From: Massospora cicadina
Taxonomy: Eukaryota; Entomophthoromycota; Entomophthoromycetes; Entomophthorales; Entomophthoraceae
NCBI GenBank assembly: GCA_022478985.1
Contig: JAKSZP010013293.1
Coordinates: forward strand, 1-64,000
Reading direction: 5' to 3'
DNA: 64,000 bases
Below the pieces are notes generated by a model. It was not told the origin of the DNA. It ran no database searches and saw only the letters and a list, made by a program, of their open reading frames with translations. Numbering within the stretch: the stretch's first letter is position 1; each line of letters starts with the position of its first letter. Both the position numbers and the translations under genes were made by a program. Positions 28,878-39,251 of the stretch are shown one piece after another.

Positions 28878-29136
28878 TTATTTTAAAGTTAAATGTGCAC
28901 TGCACGCCTCTGATCCCCAGTTTGGCTGACCTCAGTGGTCATTTAATCCCAGTTGTCAAGGAACCAGCACCAGTGAGAGCTGGTGACTGATGGCCAACCC
29001 TGGACCCAAAGCGATCATTGGTTGAAAATTTTGGTGAGGCCTCCTGATCACCAGGGATTTGGTGGCACTGAGGGGACCTGTCCCAGTAGGGCTCTCTCAC
29101 CAACGGATGGTCCACCTGTAAAGGGAATGAATGTCC

Positions 29137-29430
29137 AGTTGTGCTGTACCGCGCGCACCCCTCTTGCACTTCAGTTGGAGAAAGCTCCTTCCTTGTTGGG
29201 ATGGGAAGACCATCACCAACAGGAGCCTGGGAGGGTGTGCAACACAGCCAAGTGCTGGGTGTGCATCCTCAGGCTGAAGGCAGTCAGACTATGCTGAACT
29301 GTGCGCCCCAGTTGCACTTTTGTTGAAGAAAGCGCCTTCCTGATTGGTATGATAATACCAACACCAACAGGATCCTGGGAGGGGTGCGCAACTCAGCCAT
29401 GTGCTGGGCATGCTTCCTCAGGCCAGGTGG
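29137..29430 (+). repeat. Two tandem ~150-bp units inside the non-autonomous element
   Basis: The unit starting near 29137 ('gtgctgtaccgcg...') is repeated from about 29290 ('tgctgaactgtgcg...'). Shared blocks include 'ccaacagga', 'cctgggaggg', 'gtgctggg' and 'cctcaggc'. It is the only structure I see between the LTRs. Confidence 0.75.
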
Positions 29431-29596
29431 GCTGATTCTGCAGCCCAGTCCTGATTCGCCCTCACCATTTGTCTTTCCCTTGAGGGGCCAAGAGTTTATC
29501 TAGGCTAATTTACTGGGGCTCAAGGTAAATCACCCCAGGAAGCCCCTCATCTTGGCGGCCTTCTTCTGTGTGGCCCCTCTTCAAGGAGGGCCCTTC

Positions 29597-29611
29597 TCTA
29601 GAGGGGGGCAA
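29597..29611 (+). other. Polypurine tract of the non-autonomous element
   Basis: TCTAGAGGGGGGCAA directly before the 3' LTR start TGTAATG. Confidence 0.75.
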
Positions 29612-30189
29612 TGTAATGATCAAGTTTGTCTTGATTGTTGCATTTCAACTCAGATTCAGATTTTCTAAATCTGAGTCAAATAGCTTTAAAAATACTTATG
29701 GCTCAGTCATTTTGGGCGCTGGGTTGTGCCTCGCCCATGTTGTAGATTAGGCTCAGATGAGCATAATCAATGATTCAGGTGAGGCTCTGAAGGCAGCCTT
29801 TATAAGGCGCGCCTGCCAATTCTGAAGCTCACTTTGGAATTTTAACCCTGGCATTCCCTTCCTGGGGCGGATTGTTAGTTGCTCCCCATATGAGTTATTG
29901 TCAGTGGGTCCTTTTTTATAGTCTGAATAAGAATAAAGGTTGTTTCAGGGTTAGCATACCTCACTTACCTGTTGGCCTTTTTTGGGTATCCAGTTCCGAG
30001 GAGCTTTTTGAGTGGTTGGGTCAGATTAACCCCCAGAGGACTTTTCATAACCAACCAGTAGTAGGCAATGTTTGGCGCTGCGGTGCCCCATACCTCTCCT
30101 TACTCAGTTAGGCTGCTTTGGTTGCTTGTCAGTGCAAAGAATCATTTTATTATATGGCGGTCAGAAACTGGAATTTTTTGTTTATTACA
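29612..30189 (+). repeat. 3' LTR of the non-autonomous element
   Basis: 578 bp, TGTAATGATCAAG...TTATTACA; direct repeat of 28303-28877. LINE-3 sequence resumes immediately after it. Confidence 0.85.
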
Positions 30190-30656
30190 GATGTGGGGAG
30201 TTCTACACTGCTCATACAGGACAGGTGATTAAACTGATCCACCTTTCAGCACAAAAGCTGCTCATGATGGGTTAGAGCTGACAGATACCCACCTCCACCA
30301 CTTCTTTTTGACCACTAATAAAACCTTTCTGAAAAAAGGTCCGCGACCTCCTGTAAGCAGAACCCTGGATAGGGCACCCTGTTCAAGACTTCATGTTCAA
30401 CCTTTCCCTCCCCAATTGCTCCCAATCATTTAGGGTCCTGGCATTTGGCATAGTTATATGGACTATTCATAATTCATATCTTTGCGCTACTTTTTGATTC
30501 CACTCTGTGGATTCTGCCCCATATGATCACCTACTTTCATGTTCTTTTCAAGATGGCTTAGAAAGTATTAATTTGTCTCCATGAGCCAATAGGTCAGTTC
30601 AAGCGCACTGGCTATGGAAAAGCTTTCCCCATCATTTCTTGACACCTCCGCTTACC

Positions 30657-32081
30657 TGTAAGTCCTGGGGAACGTCCCCTGTGCGTTGATTGGGCCCTTG
30701 TCCCATTACCAAGTAAGAAGGTATCAAAGAGGGTGGCTGTACCCCTCGTTACCCAGAGAGACCTTGCCCACATGGTAGATGAGCGCTGGGTAACAGCCCT
30801 TCCGCTTTGGATCCCTCCCCCAGTGCCCACACTCACCTTGGCAGAACTAGTATATCTAATCAGGAAAATCTGCACTGAGATTGCCAAAATAAATCAATTG
30901 GTCCAAAATCGAGTGGGAATCAGCCTGATGTTTGGATTCCATGTAGTCAAAAAGGGATGAAGACTGATTCATCGGCTGGAATCACTGACAGTTTCAATTC
31001 AGCCAACACTATGATTGTAAAATTAACTTTTCCCAAAATCGTCTGGGATCATCCCCAATGGGCAGCTAATAGCATCGGACACCATCAATGAGGGTTTGAA
31101 GTTCCCTTCTAGAAAATTGAGTGTTGCAGATGATGCAACGTCTTTGACTGAATGAATGGCCCAGCAACTGGGCATGGGAGGGTTGGCATCCTAAACCTGT
31201 TCCCAACCAATTGGGACTACCCCTACATGGGGTGGCCTTGGGGGATTCCTGCTTCTTGTCAGGCATATGCCATTGCGCCAACTGTCAGAAACATAGCAGT
31301 GCCACGGTTTGGATGTTTAAGGTTGAACTGACAGTGACTCAGCCTGCTGCTGAATTCTTTGATGTCATTTCCCAGTGAACTTATTTGCCCCATTCCCAAA
31401 TAATTCACCAGTTAGGTCGAAATTGAGGGTCTCAATCCTGGCTTGTCTCCACATCAATTGATACTATTTAATCAGTTTCATCGCACTGAGAAAATTGTTG
31501 GTCAATTTTCTTCACTTTCCTTTGCAATAAAATTTGCCTTCAAAAACTATCTTTTTTGATTTTATTGATACCCTTCTGGCCGCATCTCTGATGGCTTTTC
31601 CCTGGTGGCCTATCAGTCCATATACTGGATGGGCTCTACTGGTACTCATGGTCATTATGGCCCCCACCGTCATAGACTGGATTCAGTGAGCTAGATACTT
31701 CTGGAACTTCAACCCTGTCATTATGAACTTTTGTCAACAATATACTGGGATCATGTAGCCTTACATCCACCAACTTCAAGCAAGGATCCACCCCTTGTCT
31801 TCCCAGATGAATTAACCCCATCTACCAGTGACCTTATTGAAACCATACCTGTGGTTCCACCCCCTGCAGCAAGACCCCCAGGGTCTGGGGCGGCCTCAAT
31901 TTGGTTCATTCTTGGGATGCTATTCACTATTGTCTTACACAACAATTCAACATTTCTCAATGCCCAGCTCCATACAACGTCATTCATGCGGTAATGTCTC
32001 TGGCATTCTGGCTTGTTTTTTGGGTGCTTATGCATCCCAACTGGCAGGCTGGTCTAAACTTCTTCTGCCATTTCCATGGCA
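30657..32081 (+). repeat. Solo LTR of the element D family inside LINE-3
   Basis: Starts TGTAAGTCCTGG, as the LTRs of chromovirus D do (63637; 57432 with changes), and shares their block 'catggtagatgagcgctgggt'. It ends CCATGGCA, matching the inferred end CCATGACA of the D 5' LTR at 59053. The 5-bp sequence TTACC flanks it on both sides (30652-30656, 32082-32086), and LINE-3 coding sequence is continuous across the insertion. TG...CA ends plus a 5-bp duplication and a single LTR mean LTR-LTR recombination after insertion. At 1425 bp it is somewhat shorter than the D LTR (about 1622 bp). Confidence 0.8.
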
Positions 32082-32355
32082 TTACCTCTGCCTTTGCCTC
32101 AAGCTCTAGGAGCTCAGGCGTGATTAAATAAAAATCACTATATCCCCTTTAGGTTGGGACCAACTAGTGCTAAAAAAGTAATACCATCTGAGAGTTTTAG
32201 AGTAACTATAACTATATCTGCTATTAAGGGTTATTCCAGTTTTCATCTGAAAATCCTTTATAATACTTACCGTTTCTAAATTTTGATATATTTTTTAGTT
32301 GGGTTTATGGGGCTTTTGGGCGATCTTTCTTTATTTTCTATATAATTTTTTTATT

Positions 32356-32407
32356 TTTAGCACTAGTAGTGCCCAACCCAAAAGGGGAAGCCGCTATGCA
32401 TCTTTAT
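32356..32407 (-). repeat. Detached 3' tail of the LINE-2 family
   Basis: The minus strand reads CAAATAAAGATGC, then CCCCTTTTGGGTTGGG, then CTAGTGCTAAAAATAAAAA. This is the terminal consensus seen in LINE-2 and LINE-3. Upstream on the minus strand there is no LINE coding sequence, so it is either a heavily 5'-truncated copy or the end of a chimeric element that includes 32453-34184. Confidence 0.75.
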
Positions 32408-32452
32408 TTGCAAAAAGGCCAAACAAAGGGATTATTAGAAATAAAAAAGATC

Positions 32453-34184
32453 CTAATATGGCACCTCAGCTAACAGCCTAGAAAGCCATATCAAAAGGTG
32501 AGTAAGCTTTGGGAAAACTTTGTCTGGCGACCACTTTAGCTTGTGGACCATGGCAGACAGCATTTTGGTGGCAGAATCAGCGACATGGGGAATAAGGAGA
32601 TATAGTTGTGGATTTTCTTCATCTATGAGGCCAGTGGTGTCCATTGCCCCAATGTATTGAGCAAGTTGATGCTCAGCAAAAGTGATGAGAGCTGGCACAC
32701 AAGTGAAAGACTTGATGTGCTGGAGGATTTCATAATTGTGTTTAAAAAGAGAAGTTTTTTCCATGTCAATGTAAGCATGGCTTGCTCCAAAAACGAGCTC
32801 CTCAATTATATATTATGCATCCTCATCAAGATTATGGGGAAAATTTGGGATGGAAATACCCTCAACATGGAGTTCTAATTCCCATGAAGATGTTGGTTGA
32901 TGAGGGTGTTGGTCAGAGCAGCTGCTGCTTTTACCACCATTTTTTTATGTTTTTATAGCTAGGAAAACTGTTTTTAGATTAAAAACGGTGAGGATGCAAA
33001 TCAAGAGGATTTACAAAAAAATCCCACAAAGTGAAATCCAGTTTTAGGTTATATGGCTGGCTGCTATCATCAATCCATTTGAGGCACTCAAATGGATTTA
33101 GCTCAGCCAATGCTAGGTCAGCCGCCAAATTGGAGTGGTGGCCAGAGATAATTGGTTGTGGACAATTGACTATGGCAGCTCAGCTGAAAAAGATTCAGCC
33201 ATTGACTCAGAATTTAGTAATCTGGTCAAATTATTTTTAAAATTTTTAAAATTTTTATAATTTGAATTTTGATAAGGCGCTACTTTGGGAGCTGCACTTG
33301 ATTTCCCTGAGGCTGATGGCAGTAGGATCAAGCACCATTCACAGAATTGGGGTGAAGTGGCTGCCAACACAACACTGGAAGAAGGAATGGTGGAAGCGGC
33401 AGAGGCTGAAGCCATGGGACACTTTCACTTTGAATGTTTGAGTTTAAATCATAAGAGGCAAATGGTGTGGCTATTTTTGATGCCCACCCAGAATGGGTGA
33501 TCAGGGGCGGATCTGATCATAATGTGGGGGAAATAGCAAGGTATGAATTGCAATGCAATGGCAGATCATAGCAAAGGCATGAGGCCTTGCCAACTGATCT
33601 ACCCCATTGGGAACAAGAACTGCGGCATGGGGTCTGCACCATAAATGGCCAAACCCTCTGTGAGCTCATGGCAGAGGCATTTGGGGGAGAGATAGGAGGG
33701 CTCCCAGGAACAGGACCACCAAAGTGGCCTCATCTGGAAGCTGCATGCAAATAATGGGAATTGGAATTTTTTTAAATAATTGCAGCTTAGATGCTGCTGC
33801 TGCATCAGTTTCAGACTGGAAGCTGAGGTTGAATTCCCCTTATAGGGGCGGAAGTCAATGAAGCTGGCAGATTTGAAAACTACCATGGTCATCTTGATGA
33901 TAGCTGCACTTGCATATGTGAAAAGATTCCCATATTTGACCTGGAGGCCAAAATGAAAATTGCTCCATGCAAGCACCAAAGGGCTCTGGAGCACCACCTG
34001 GGAGCTTGTGAGGTGGTGGGCAAGTACCAAGGGGGTATATAACACCTGGTAGCATGGGAGGGCTAGCAGAGCCAGCCTGGGTGTGCTTTGGCAGCATCTT
34101 AAATATTCCAGATGGCAGCACATCACCACCCCAAACTGGGGCATCAGGCGTCAATTGCATTGACATCAGTAAGTTTTGGCTCAA
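32453..34184 (-). other. Unrecognised decayed coding-like segment
   Basis: Minus-strand frames at 34184-33855 and 34144-33599 (overlapping) and at 32764-32453 are longer than the background. The last extends upstream without a stop ('EELVFGASHAYIDMEKT') and is rich in Leu, Ala and His ('FAEHQLAQYIGAMDTTG', 'LIPHVADSATKMLSAMVH'). I recognise no catalytic motif, zinc knuckle or LINE/LTR signature. It could be the gag-like part of a retroelement or a captured gene fragment. It lies directly upstream, in the same orientation, of the LINE-type tail at 32356-32407. Confidence 0.35.
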
Positions 34185-35918
34185 CCAAGTGGTCTTTTTT
34201 TGTATTTTTTAAAAATCCAAATTTGGCTTCAATTTAGTTATCAAAGTGAAAGAGAGATGAAACCAAAAACTAATAGCCTTCTTAATTTCTAATTTCTATA
34301 TAATCCTTTATCTAACATCTATCCTTTTGAGCATCATGTAAATTGTTCTAAATGAGCGCTCAATACCTAAAATGAGGTTTTTATTATATTTTTTAGAAGA
34401 ATTATAACATAGATAATTTTAATTTGAACATAAGGTAACTTACAATAATTTCTGCATATAGTATTCTCTCTAATTTTATATATTATAATTTTATTTTAAA
34501 TCCTTCTTAAACAAACTATGTTTTTCTCTGGTCATTTATTACTGTTTGTAATAATAAGCTTAAATTACATACTATTTCTAATACCTTTTTACTACTTTCA
34601 GAGGTTCATTAATGAAAATTTTGGAGCATAAATGTTTAATTTTATAGAAGTGTTGAATTATTATCTTTAGTAACTTCATTTTCTTTATATTTAATTTTTA
34701 TAAGCTTATCATATATTAATTGTAATAAACTAAGAAATACATTTTGCAACTAATTATGAGCAATTATAGATATAATCTATATCAGCACATATTCTAGTAA
34801 AATATTATAATTTTAAAATATAAATTCTATTGTGATACAATCACTTGTCAACTAATTATCCAGATAACTTTAATCATATCAATATATTAATAATTAATTA
34901 ATATATGAATATTTATAAAACTATAATACCTTTATTATTGCTGATATTCTGATTATCTACTAATAGTACTTAATTATGGTCTATAATATAACAGATTTTA
35001 AAAATACTAATAGACCTAAGATATTGTATGAAACAATTTTATATCATAGTATTATTGAAGTTCTGATTTGTTTCTATTGAATTTTGAGATATTTATCATG
35101 ATTTTTAAAGAAGTTTTTTTTGTTTTCTAATTTTTTAATTTAGAACTATATTGATTTTAGAAATATTTCCATTGCTTTTAATTTTCTTATCTCTTTTTTT
35201 AGTACTAGATGGTCCCAATAATTTTCTTATCTCTTCTAAACTATTTTTAAGACTTTTGATATCTCTTTTGAAGTTTTATTTATTTATTTATTTTTAATTT
35301 TTTAACATCTTATTAATTTCTAATTATTAATTACTGTTATTGGAAAGCAATTTTTAGCGCCTATGATCCAATTATATAAAATAATTCTTTATGAAGGCTA
35401 AGTAATCAAGGATATTTTAGATAATAGATTAAATGTGGTTATATACAATTAATAAAATTTGAGGCAACTTTACAATGTGTAAAATCAGTATACACTACTA
35501 AAATTCTTTTTTGGCTTTTATAAAGTAGAACTTTAAATTTAATGAATAGTAATAGTGAAGGAAAAAGTATTACTAACTTAATTATGATATAAATATATCA
35601 CTCTGGTTGAAGGGTTTAGTATCTGAGAATTTTTGTAAAGATAGTGCAGTTTAGTCTGAGTATAAGGTAAAGTTAGAGGTAGATGCGCTAGAATTTTAGG
35701 GATTGCGCCATTCATATGCTTAGTCCTTATTCATTTATATGAAATTTTAAGATGCTAAAACATCTTAGTTCTTTAAAAATTTTCAGGAAGCAAGTATAGA
35801 ATGTTGCTTCTCATTCCAATAAAGCTTTTGATTTTAAGTTTTCAAATTCATTAAGATTTATATATCCCAATTTCCTCTGTTCCCGTCTACCAAGGGAAGA
35901 TCGATACATTCCCTCAAA
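34185..35918. other. Very AT-rich stretch without genes
   Basis: From about 34240 to 35880 the sequence is dominated by A and T, with almost no CpG and no open frame of note. The only structure found is the tiny LINE insertion at 35196-35218. It may be old intergenic DNA. Confidence 0.6.
35196..35218 (-). mobile_element. Minimal LINE-2-family insertion (23 bp) with target duplications
   Basis: The minus strand reads TTGGGACCATCTAGTACTAAAAA, the last 18 bases of LINE-2 plus A residues. A perfect 17-bp direct repeat, TAATTTTCTTATCTCTT, flanks it at 35179-35195 and 35219-35235. It is a retrotransposition event that stopped after copying about 20 nt. Confidence 0.88.
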
Positions 35919-35978
35919 ATGTCGGTTGACCACTTTCGTGCTGAGGCTGATAAAATCAGATACTCGGATGTACAAATT
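35919..35978 (+). CDS. Possible first exon of a host gene, interrupted by a SINE
   Basis: After 1.6 kb of AT-rich sequence, composition changes at about 35880, with several CpG. An ATG at 35919 has the context CAAAATGTC, usual for fungal starts. It reads 'MSVDHFRAEADKIRYSDVQI' up to the SINE target duplication (35966-35978). Beyond the SINE, from 36283, the same frame continues 'VPHEIVANP' to a stop, or a splice donor could lie in between. I do not recognise the protein. The evidence is only composition, start context and an open frame; it could be chance. Confidence 0.3.
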
Positions 35979-36267
35979 TTTTTATTCGAGGCAAGCCGAC
36001 CAGGGGACGGACATTACCGAAATGGAGAAAGAAAGTATCGACATGAAACTTGAGCAGGGTCAACTCTGTCGTAGAAAGTTTTTTTCACCTCCGGATCGGG
36101 ATTCGGATTTTTCTGGTTACGTCATGGGTAAGGTTTTCGTGTTATACCTACTAACCGTTAATAGCTTCCTTCGGCTGGCACCCCGATCGATGTGCGAAGG
36201 GCGGGAATCGAACCCGCAACCTTCAGGTTGGTAGCCGTACGCCCTACCGACTCGCCTTCCACCCCCC
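35979..36267 (-). mobile_element. SINE, family 1 (copy 1), tRNA-derived head
   Basis: 289 bp on the minus strand. The head is tRNA-like, with a perfect pol III B box, GGTTCGATTCC (36204-36214), and a T-stem GCGGG/CCCGC. A body without an open frame follows, then the LINE-1-type tail CCGTCCCCTGGTCGGCTTGC and CTCGAATAAA plus A residues. Direct repeats flank it: GGATGTACAAATT (35966-35978) and GGATGTGCACAAATT (36268-36282). The acceptor stem does not close, so it is not a functional tRNA gene. Confidence 0.88.
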
Positions 36268-36861
36268 GGATGTGCACAAATTGTGCCTCATGAAATAGTG
36301 GCAAATCCCTGATTTTCAAGACAGTATTCAAGAGTAGTCAATAATGTACTATCCTGTTTTGCCACTAATTCTTTTATCCTGAATGACTCCTGAATTTTTC
36401 CTATCACAATAGAGCTTTACTAGAAAGGCTATCTCTGACTAAATTTGTGGCTTACGTAAATAAGAAATTCTTATAGTTATTTATAGATCAATATTGTCAT
36501 GTTTAACGTCTAAGGAATATACTAGATTACCTCTAGATGCTGTTAGATAGAACTGCATATAATTTGGTTACTTGAATTTGGCGTAATGCTCATTTTATCC
36601 AATCTAATTCCTACGACTACATAAATTATTGCATTCGGCTTTTGAGTAAACGCAGTTATGGATCCATTTGATACCCACATATTTTTATCAATTAGGGTTG
36701 GATTTAAAATAGATGATTACAGAGTGGTGTTAATGTGTTAAGCAATACAATCCAGTAAGTGTTTATTTCCACTGGAAAGTAGCTTACACTATAAATTAGA
36801 CCTTACGTTGCTGTCCCTTATTATGCAGCGTTATTTTACCTTATTCTTGTCACTCTTTCAG

Positions 36862-37035
36862 GGCCTCAGTTTGAGTAAATACATTAACAAGCCTCTTGCT
36901 TCTGCCCTTGAAACTGAAATGAACAGTGAGCAATCGTCAAAACGCAACTCTAGACTCAAGTCCCGCGAGTTTGACGAGATTGATCATGTCGGCTTTAATG
37001 ACTTTCAATTCATGATATATCATCAAATTCAGTAA
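36862..37035 (+). CDS. Possible host exon, unrecognised
   Basis: Open on the plus strand from a polypyrimidine-CAG junction ('cactctttcag' ending at 36861), a plausible splice acceptor. It reads 'GLSLSKYINKPLASALETEM', later 'RLKSREFDEIDHVGFNDFQF', to a stop at 37033, or to a GTAATT donor-like site just before it. It has several CpG and balanced codon use, unlike the AT-rich surroundings and decayed transposons. No family is recognised. Its link to the ATG patch at 35919 is a guess based on strand and distance. Confidence 0.3.
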   Translation, partial: GLSLSKYINKPLASALETEMNSEQSSKRNSRLKSREFDEIDHVGFNDFQFMIYHQIQ

Positions 37036-38653
37036 TTTTAGCGCCTTGTATTAAATCCACCTATTTCGTTCTTTAGTACTAAACATTTATTTTTCCTTGC
37101 TGAATGGTGGATCCCATTCGCATAGATATGGTTATGAACCTATGATTGCAACAGCGATTTTTCTATAGATGTAACCATCAGAAAACTATATTAATTATAA
37201 GGTATATAATAAGGAATATTAATTGGTAGCGTGAAAATAAAGTTGTTTATTCGAGGTTTCTTTTTTTGAGTGAAAATATTAAGTAATCATATAAATTGCA
37301 GATACTAGCTTTTACCTGCAGCTATGAGTGTGGTGACTTTTTTATCTGGCTTCACAATGGTATTATAAGATAATTTGAAAATTTATCTTTATTTTTAATT
37401 TCTAAATAGTTTTATCCTTATCAATAATTTTTGAAACATGGTATTACTTGCGTATTTATAATTGTAGGCTATTATAATTGTTTTTATAGAAGACTGATAA
37501 TCTTACATATGCTTTTCTATTGTACTTGTTAAGGATGCGATGTGCCAAGGAAAAACCAAGCTTCCGTTGAGGGTCTTCATGCATCCATATTAGATACCTT
37601 GGTCCAAATGATACCTCCATACAAATTGTTTGTGAGTTTATTCCAAGAAATAAATGCAATATAATATAAATGAAGGAATATCATTAATTTCAAAATTCAA
37701 GATTGAAGCTGCTAATACCCATATCAAGGAGTTCCAAAACATTGTGCCCATGGTGGGGCTAATTGGGGGAGAAATTAGAAAAATATGTATTTTATCTGAA
37801 TCTCTAGCTTTTACCCCAGAGAATCTTTAATAATAAATCCAATGTTTCCACTTTTTAATTAAAACTAAGAACCATCATAGGATCTATTTTGGTGTCAAGG
37901 AATTAGTAATTTTTAAAGTAATTAATAAAATTCAAATAAGTGCATAATTTCTTTTTTGCAATATTAAAAATAATCAAGACCCTATTATTGTAGGTCTTAG
38001 TTCCTTAAACTTAATTTGAGGGTTTCTGTGGGGATAGGATTTCACATAGTTTTTTTCCAGATCAATTATATAGGATTTTAAATAGTCAACAAACTTTAAA
38101 GCCCCAATTAGCAACTTTGGGTTGCTTTTGATTTTTAGGTTTAAGTTAAAAGATATCCCACATAAATCATTCACTAAAAAATTTTATCTATCAATTTCAC
38201 AAGGTCTCATTTTAGTTGAGTAAAGTTTTACTGAAGTGTTAAGCCTTCTGTATGAGAGTCTTACATGGTACTCCTTCTTGAACACCTCAATACCTTATAA
38301 TCAGTCTTTTTTATATAGTTTGGCTTGTTTTGGTCTACATAAAATTTTGAGGAGTTGGAAATTGTTATGTAATTATAGCTTTTAGGTTATCAGGGGCTTT
38401 TGGTGTAAATTTAGAAGGAAGGTGGTGGCTACCCTACACTTATCAAAAGTGTGGCCTAGCTCCACAATTTTTAAAAACATTTTCTAAGGATTCAAGTTTT
38501 TTGTTTTATAAGGGATGTATAGTCTTATCCATCTTAATGCCCGCAACTGGAGTCTTCACAGCACTATTTACAAGGGTAGTTATTTAAAAATAATAAGGTT
38601 GTAGAAGAGAAAATAAAGATAGGTTGTATCAGAACTTACAATACTAATAATTA
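37036..38653. other. No recognisable gene
   Basis: AT-rich, with only short frames on either strand and no similarity to the elements elsewhere in the window. Introns or intergenic sequence of a host gene are possible. The last bases lead into the target duplication of the next SINE (38654-38671). Confidence 0.5.
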
Positions 38654-38671
38654 TATAATTTGGCCTTTTTT

Positions 38672-38954
38672 TATTTAACCGAGGCAAGCCGACCGGGGGA
38701 CAGGCATTACCGAAAGAAAGAAACGACATGAAACCTGAACAGGGTCAACTCCGTCGAAGAAAGTTTTTCCACCTCCGGATCGGGACTCAAATTTTTATGG
38801 TTACGTCATGGGTAAGGTTTTCGTGTTATTAGACCTACTAACCGCCAATAGCTTCCTTTGGCTGGCACCCCGATCGATGTGTGAAGGGCGGGAATCGAAC
38901 CCACAACCTTCAGATTGGTAGCCGTACGCCCTTACCAACTCGCCTTCCACCCCC
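38672..38954 (-). mobile_element. SINE, family 1 (copy 2), tRNA-derived head
   Basis: 283 bp, clearly the same family as 35979-36267 over its whole length. B box GGTTCGATTCC is at 38891-38901. The tail is CTGTCCCCCGGTCGGCTTGC then CTCGGTTAAATAA. A perfect 18-bp target duplication, TATAATTTGGCCTTTTTT, lies at 38654-38671 and 38955-38972. The perfect duplication suggests a fairly recent insertion. Confidence 0.92.
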
Positions 38955-39251
38955 TATAATTTGGCCTTTTTTATCTTAATATAGAATCAAGTATGGCTAT
39001 AGGGTATTAATTTTATCTAGTAGAAACCCTTTAAATTAGAATTGAGTATATATGTGAAATATATTAATAGAGTTATGAGGATTATTTGGCCACTCTACCA
39101 AAATGATGAAATACTATAAAATAAAATGAAAAATACTTTCCAATGACCCTAACTTCTATCAGAAAACTAAAAAATAACTGGCCAATAAGTATAAAATACC
39201 AATCAATTGGTTATTGGTCAGCCACCAAGATGGCAACTGAAATATTTAATT

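Larger units (their letters stand above)
28303..30189 (+). mobile_element. Non-autonomous LTR retrotransposon (TRIM/LARD-like) inside LINE-3
   Basis: Two direct repeats (28303-28877 and 29612-30189), both TGTAA...TTACA, flank only about 730 bp of internal sequence without a gag or pol frame. A 5-bp target duplication, gctgt (28298-28302) versus gatgt (30190-30194), flanks it. A polypurine tract, GAGGGGGGCAA, precedes the 3' LTR. It interrupts LINE-3 between codons for 'VLHCSYRTG' and the part upstream. It must borrow proteins from another element; its LTR start resembles that of chromovirus C. Confidence 0.88.
25300..32127 (+). pseudogene. LINE-3 ORF2 relic (endonuclease and RT), interrupted twice
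   Basis: Endonuclease: 'SSNSNGLKDYRWRSCLL', 'SAIQEPYAP', 'LMGDFSTIMSQVR' (GDFN is now GDFS) and 'PISDHSS' near 25950. RT: 'MDHRLFTKAL', 'SLWNNYNEL', 'GFVALLDMKPYDHVNWKYL' near 27025-27080, and the catalytic box, which reads L-A-N-D at 27334-27345 instead of FADD. It continues 'SWSHRRIT' near 27600, where LINE-2 has a stop in place of Trp. After the first LTR insertion it resumes as 'VLHCSYRTG' (near 30199) and 'IWTIHNSYLCATF', and after the second it ends 'ALGAQA' plus stop at about 32125. It cannot be functional. Confidence 0.85.
22915..32177 (+). mobile_element. LINE-3: full-length, decayed copy of the LINE-2 family, split by two LTR insertions
   Basis: The plus strand carries every LINE-2 segment in order: 5' UTR, ORF1, endonuclease, RT, C-terminal domain, terminal hairpin and tail ending ACTAGTGCTAAAAAA at 32177. 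The ends are flanked by GTGATACCATCT (22903-22914) and GTAATACCATCT (32178-32189), a target duplication with one mismatch. Two later insertions lie inside: a short LTR element (28303-30189) and a solo LTR (30657-32081). Without them LINE-3 is about 5.9 kb. Stops are everywhere and CpG is scarce compared with LINE-2, so it is an old copy. Confidence 0.85.

Noticed and set aside
32453..34184. LINE ORF1 of the LINE-2 family
   Set aside because: No shared segment with LINE-2 ORF1 (no YFSYF, ADHA or knuckle text), in spite of the LINE-2-type tail downstream.
36195..36267. tRNA genes at 36.2, 38.9 and 39.5 kb (minus strand)
   Set aside because: Good B boxes and T-arms, but acceptor stems do not pair, each is the head of a ~285-bp unit with a LINE tail, and each unit is flanked by target duplications. 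They are SINEs.
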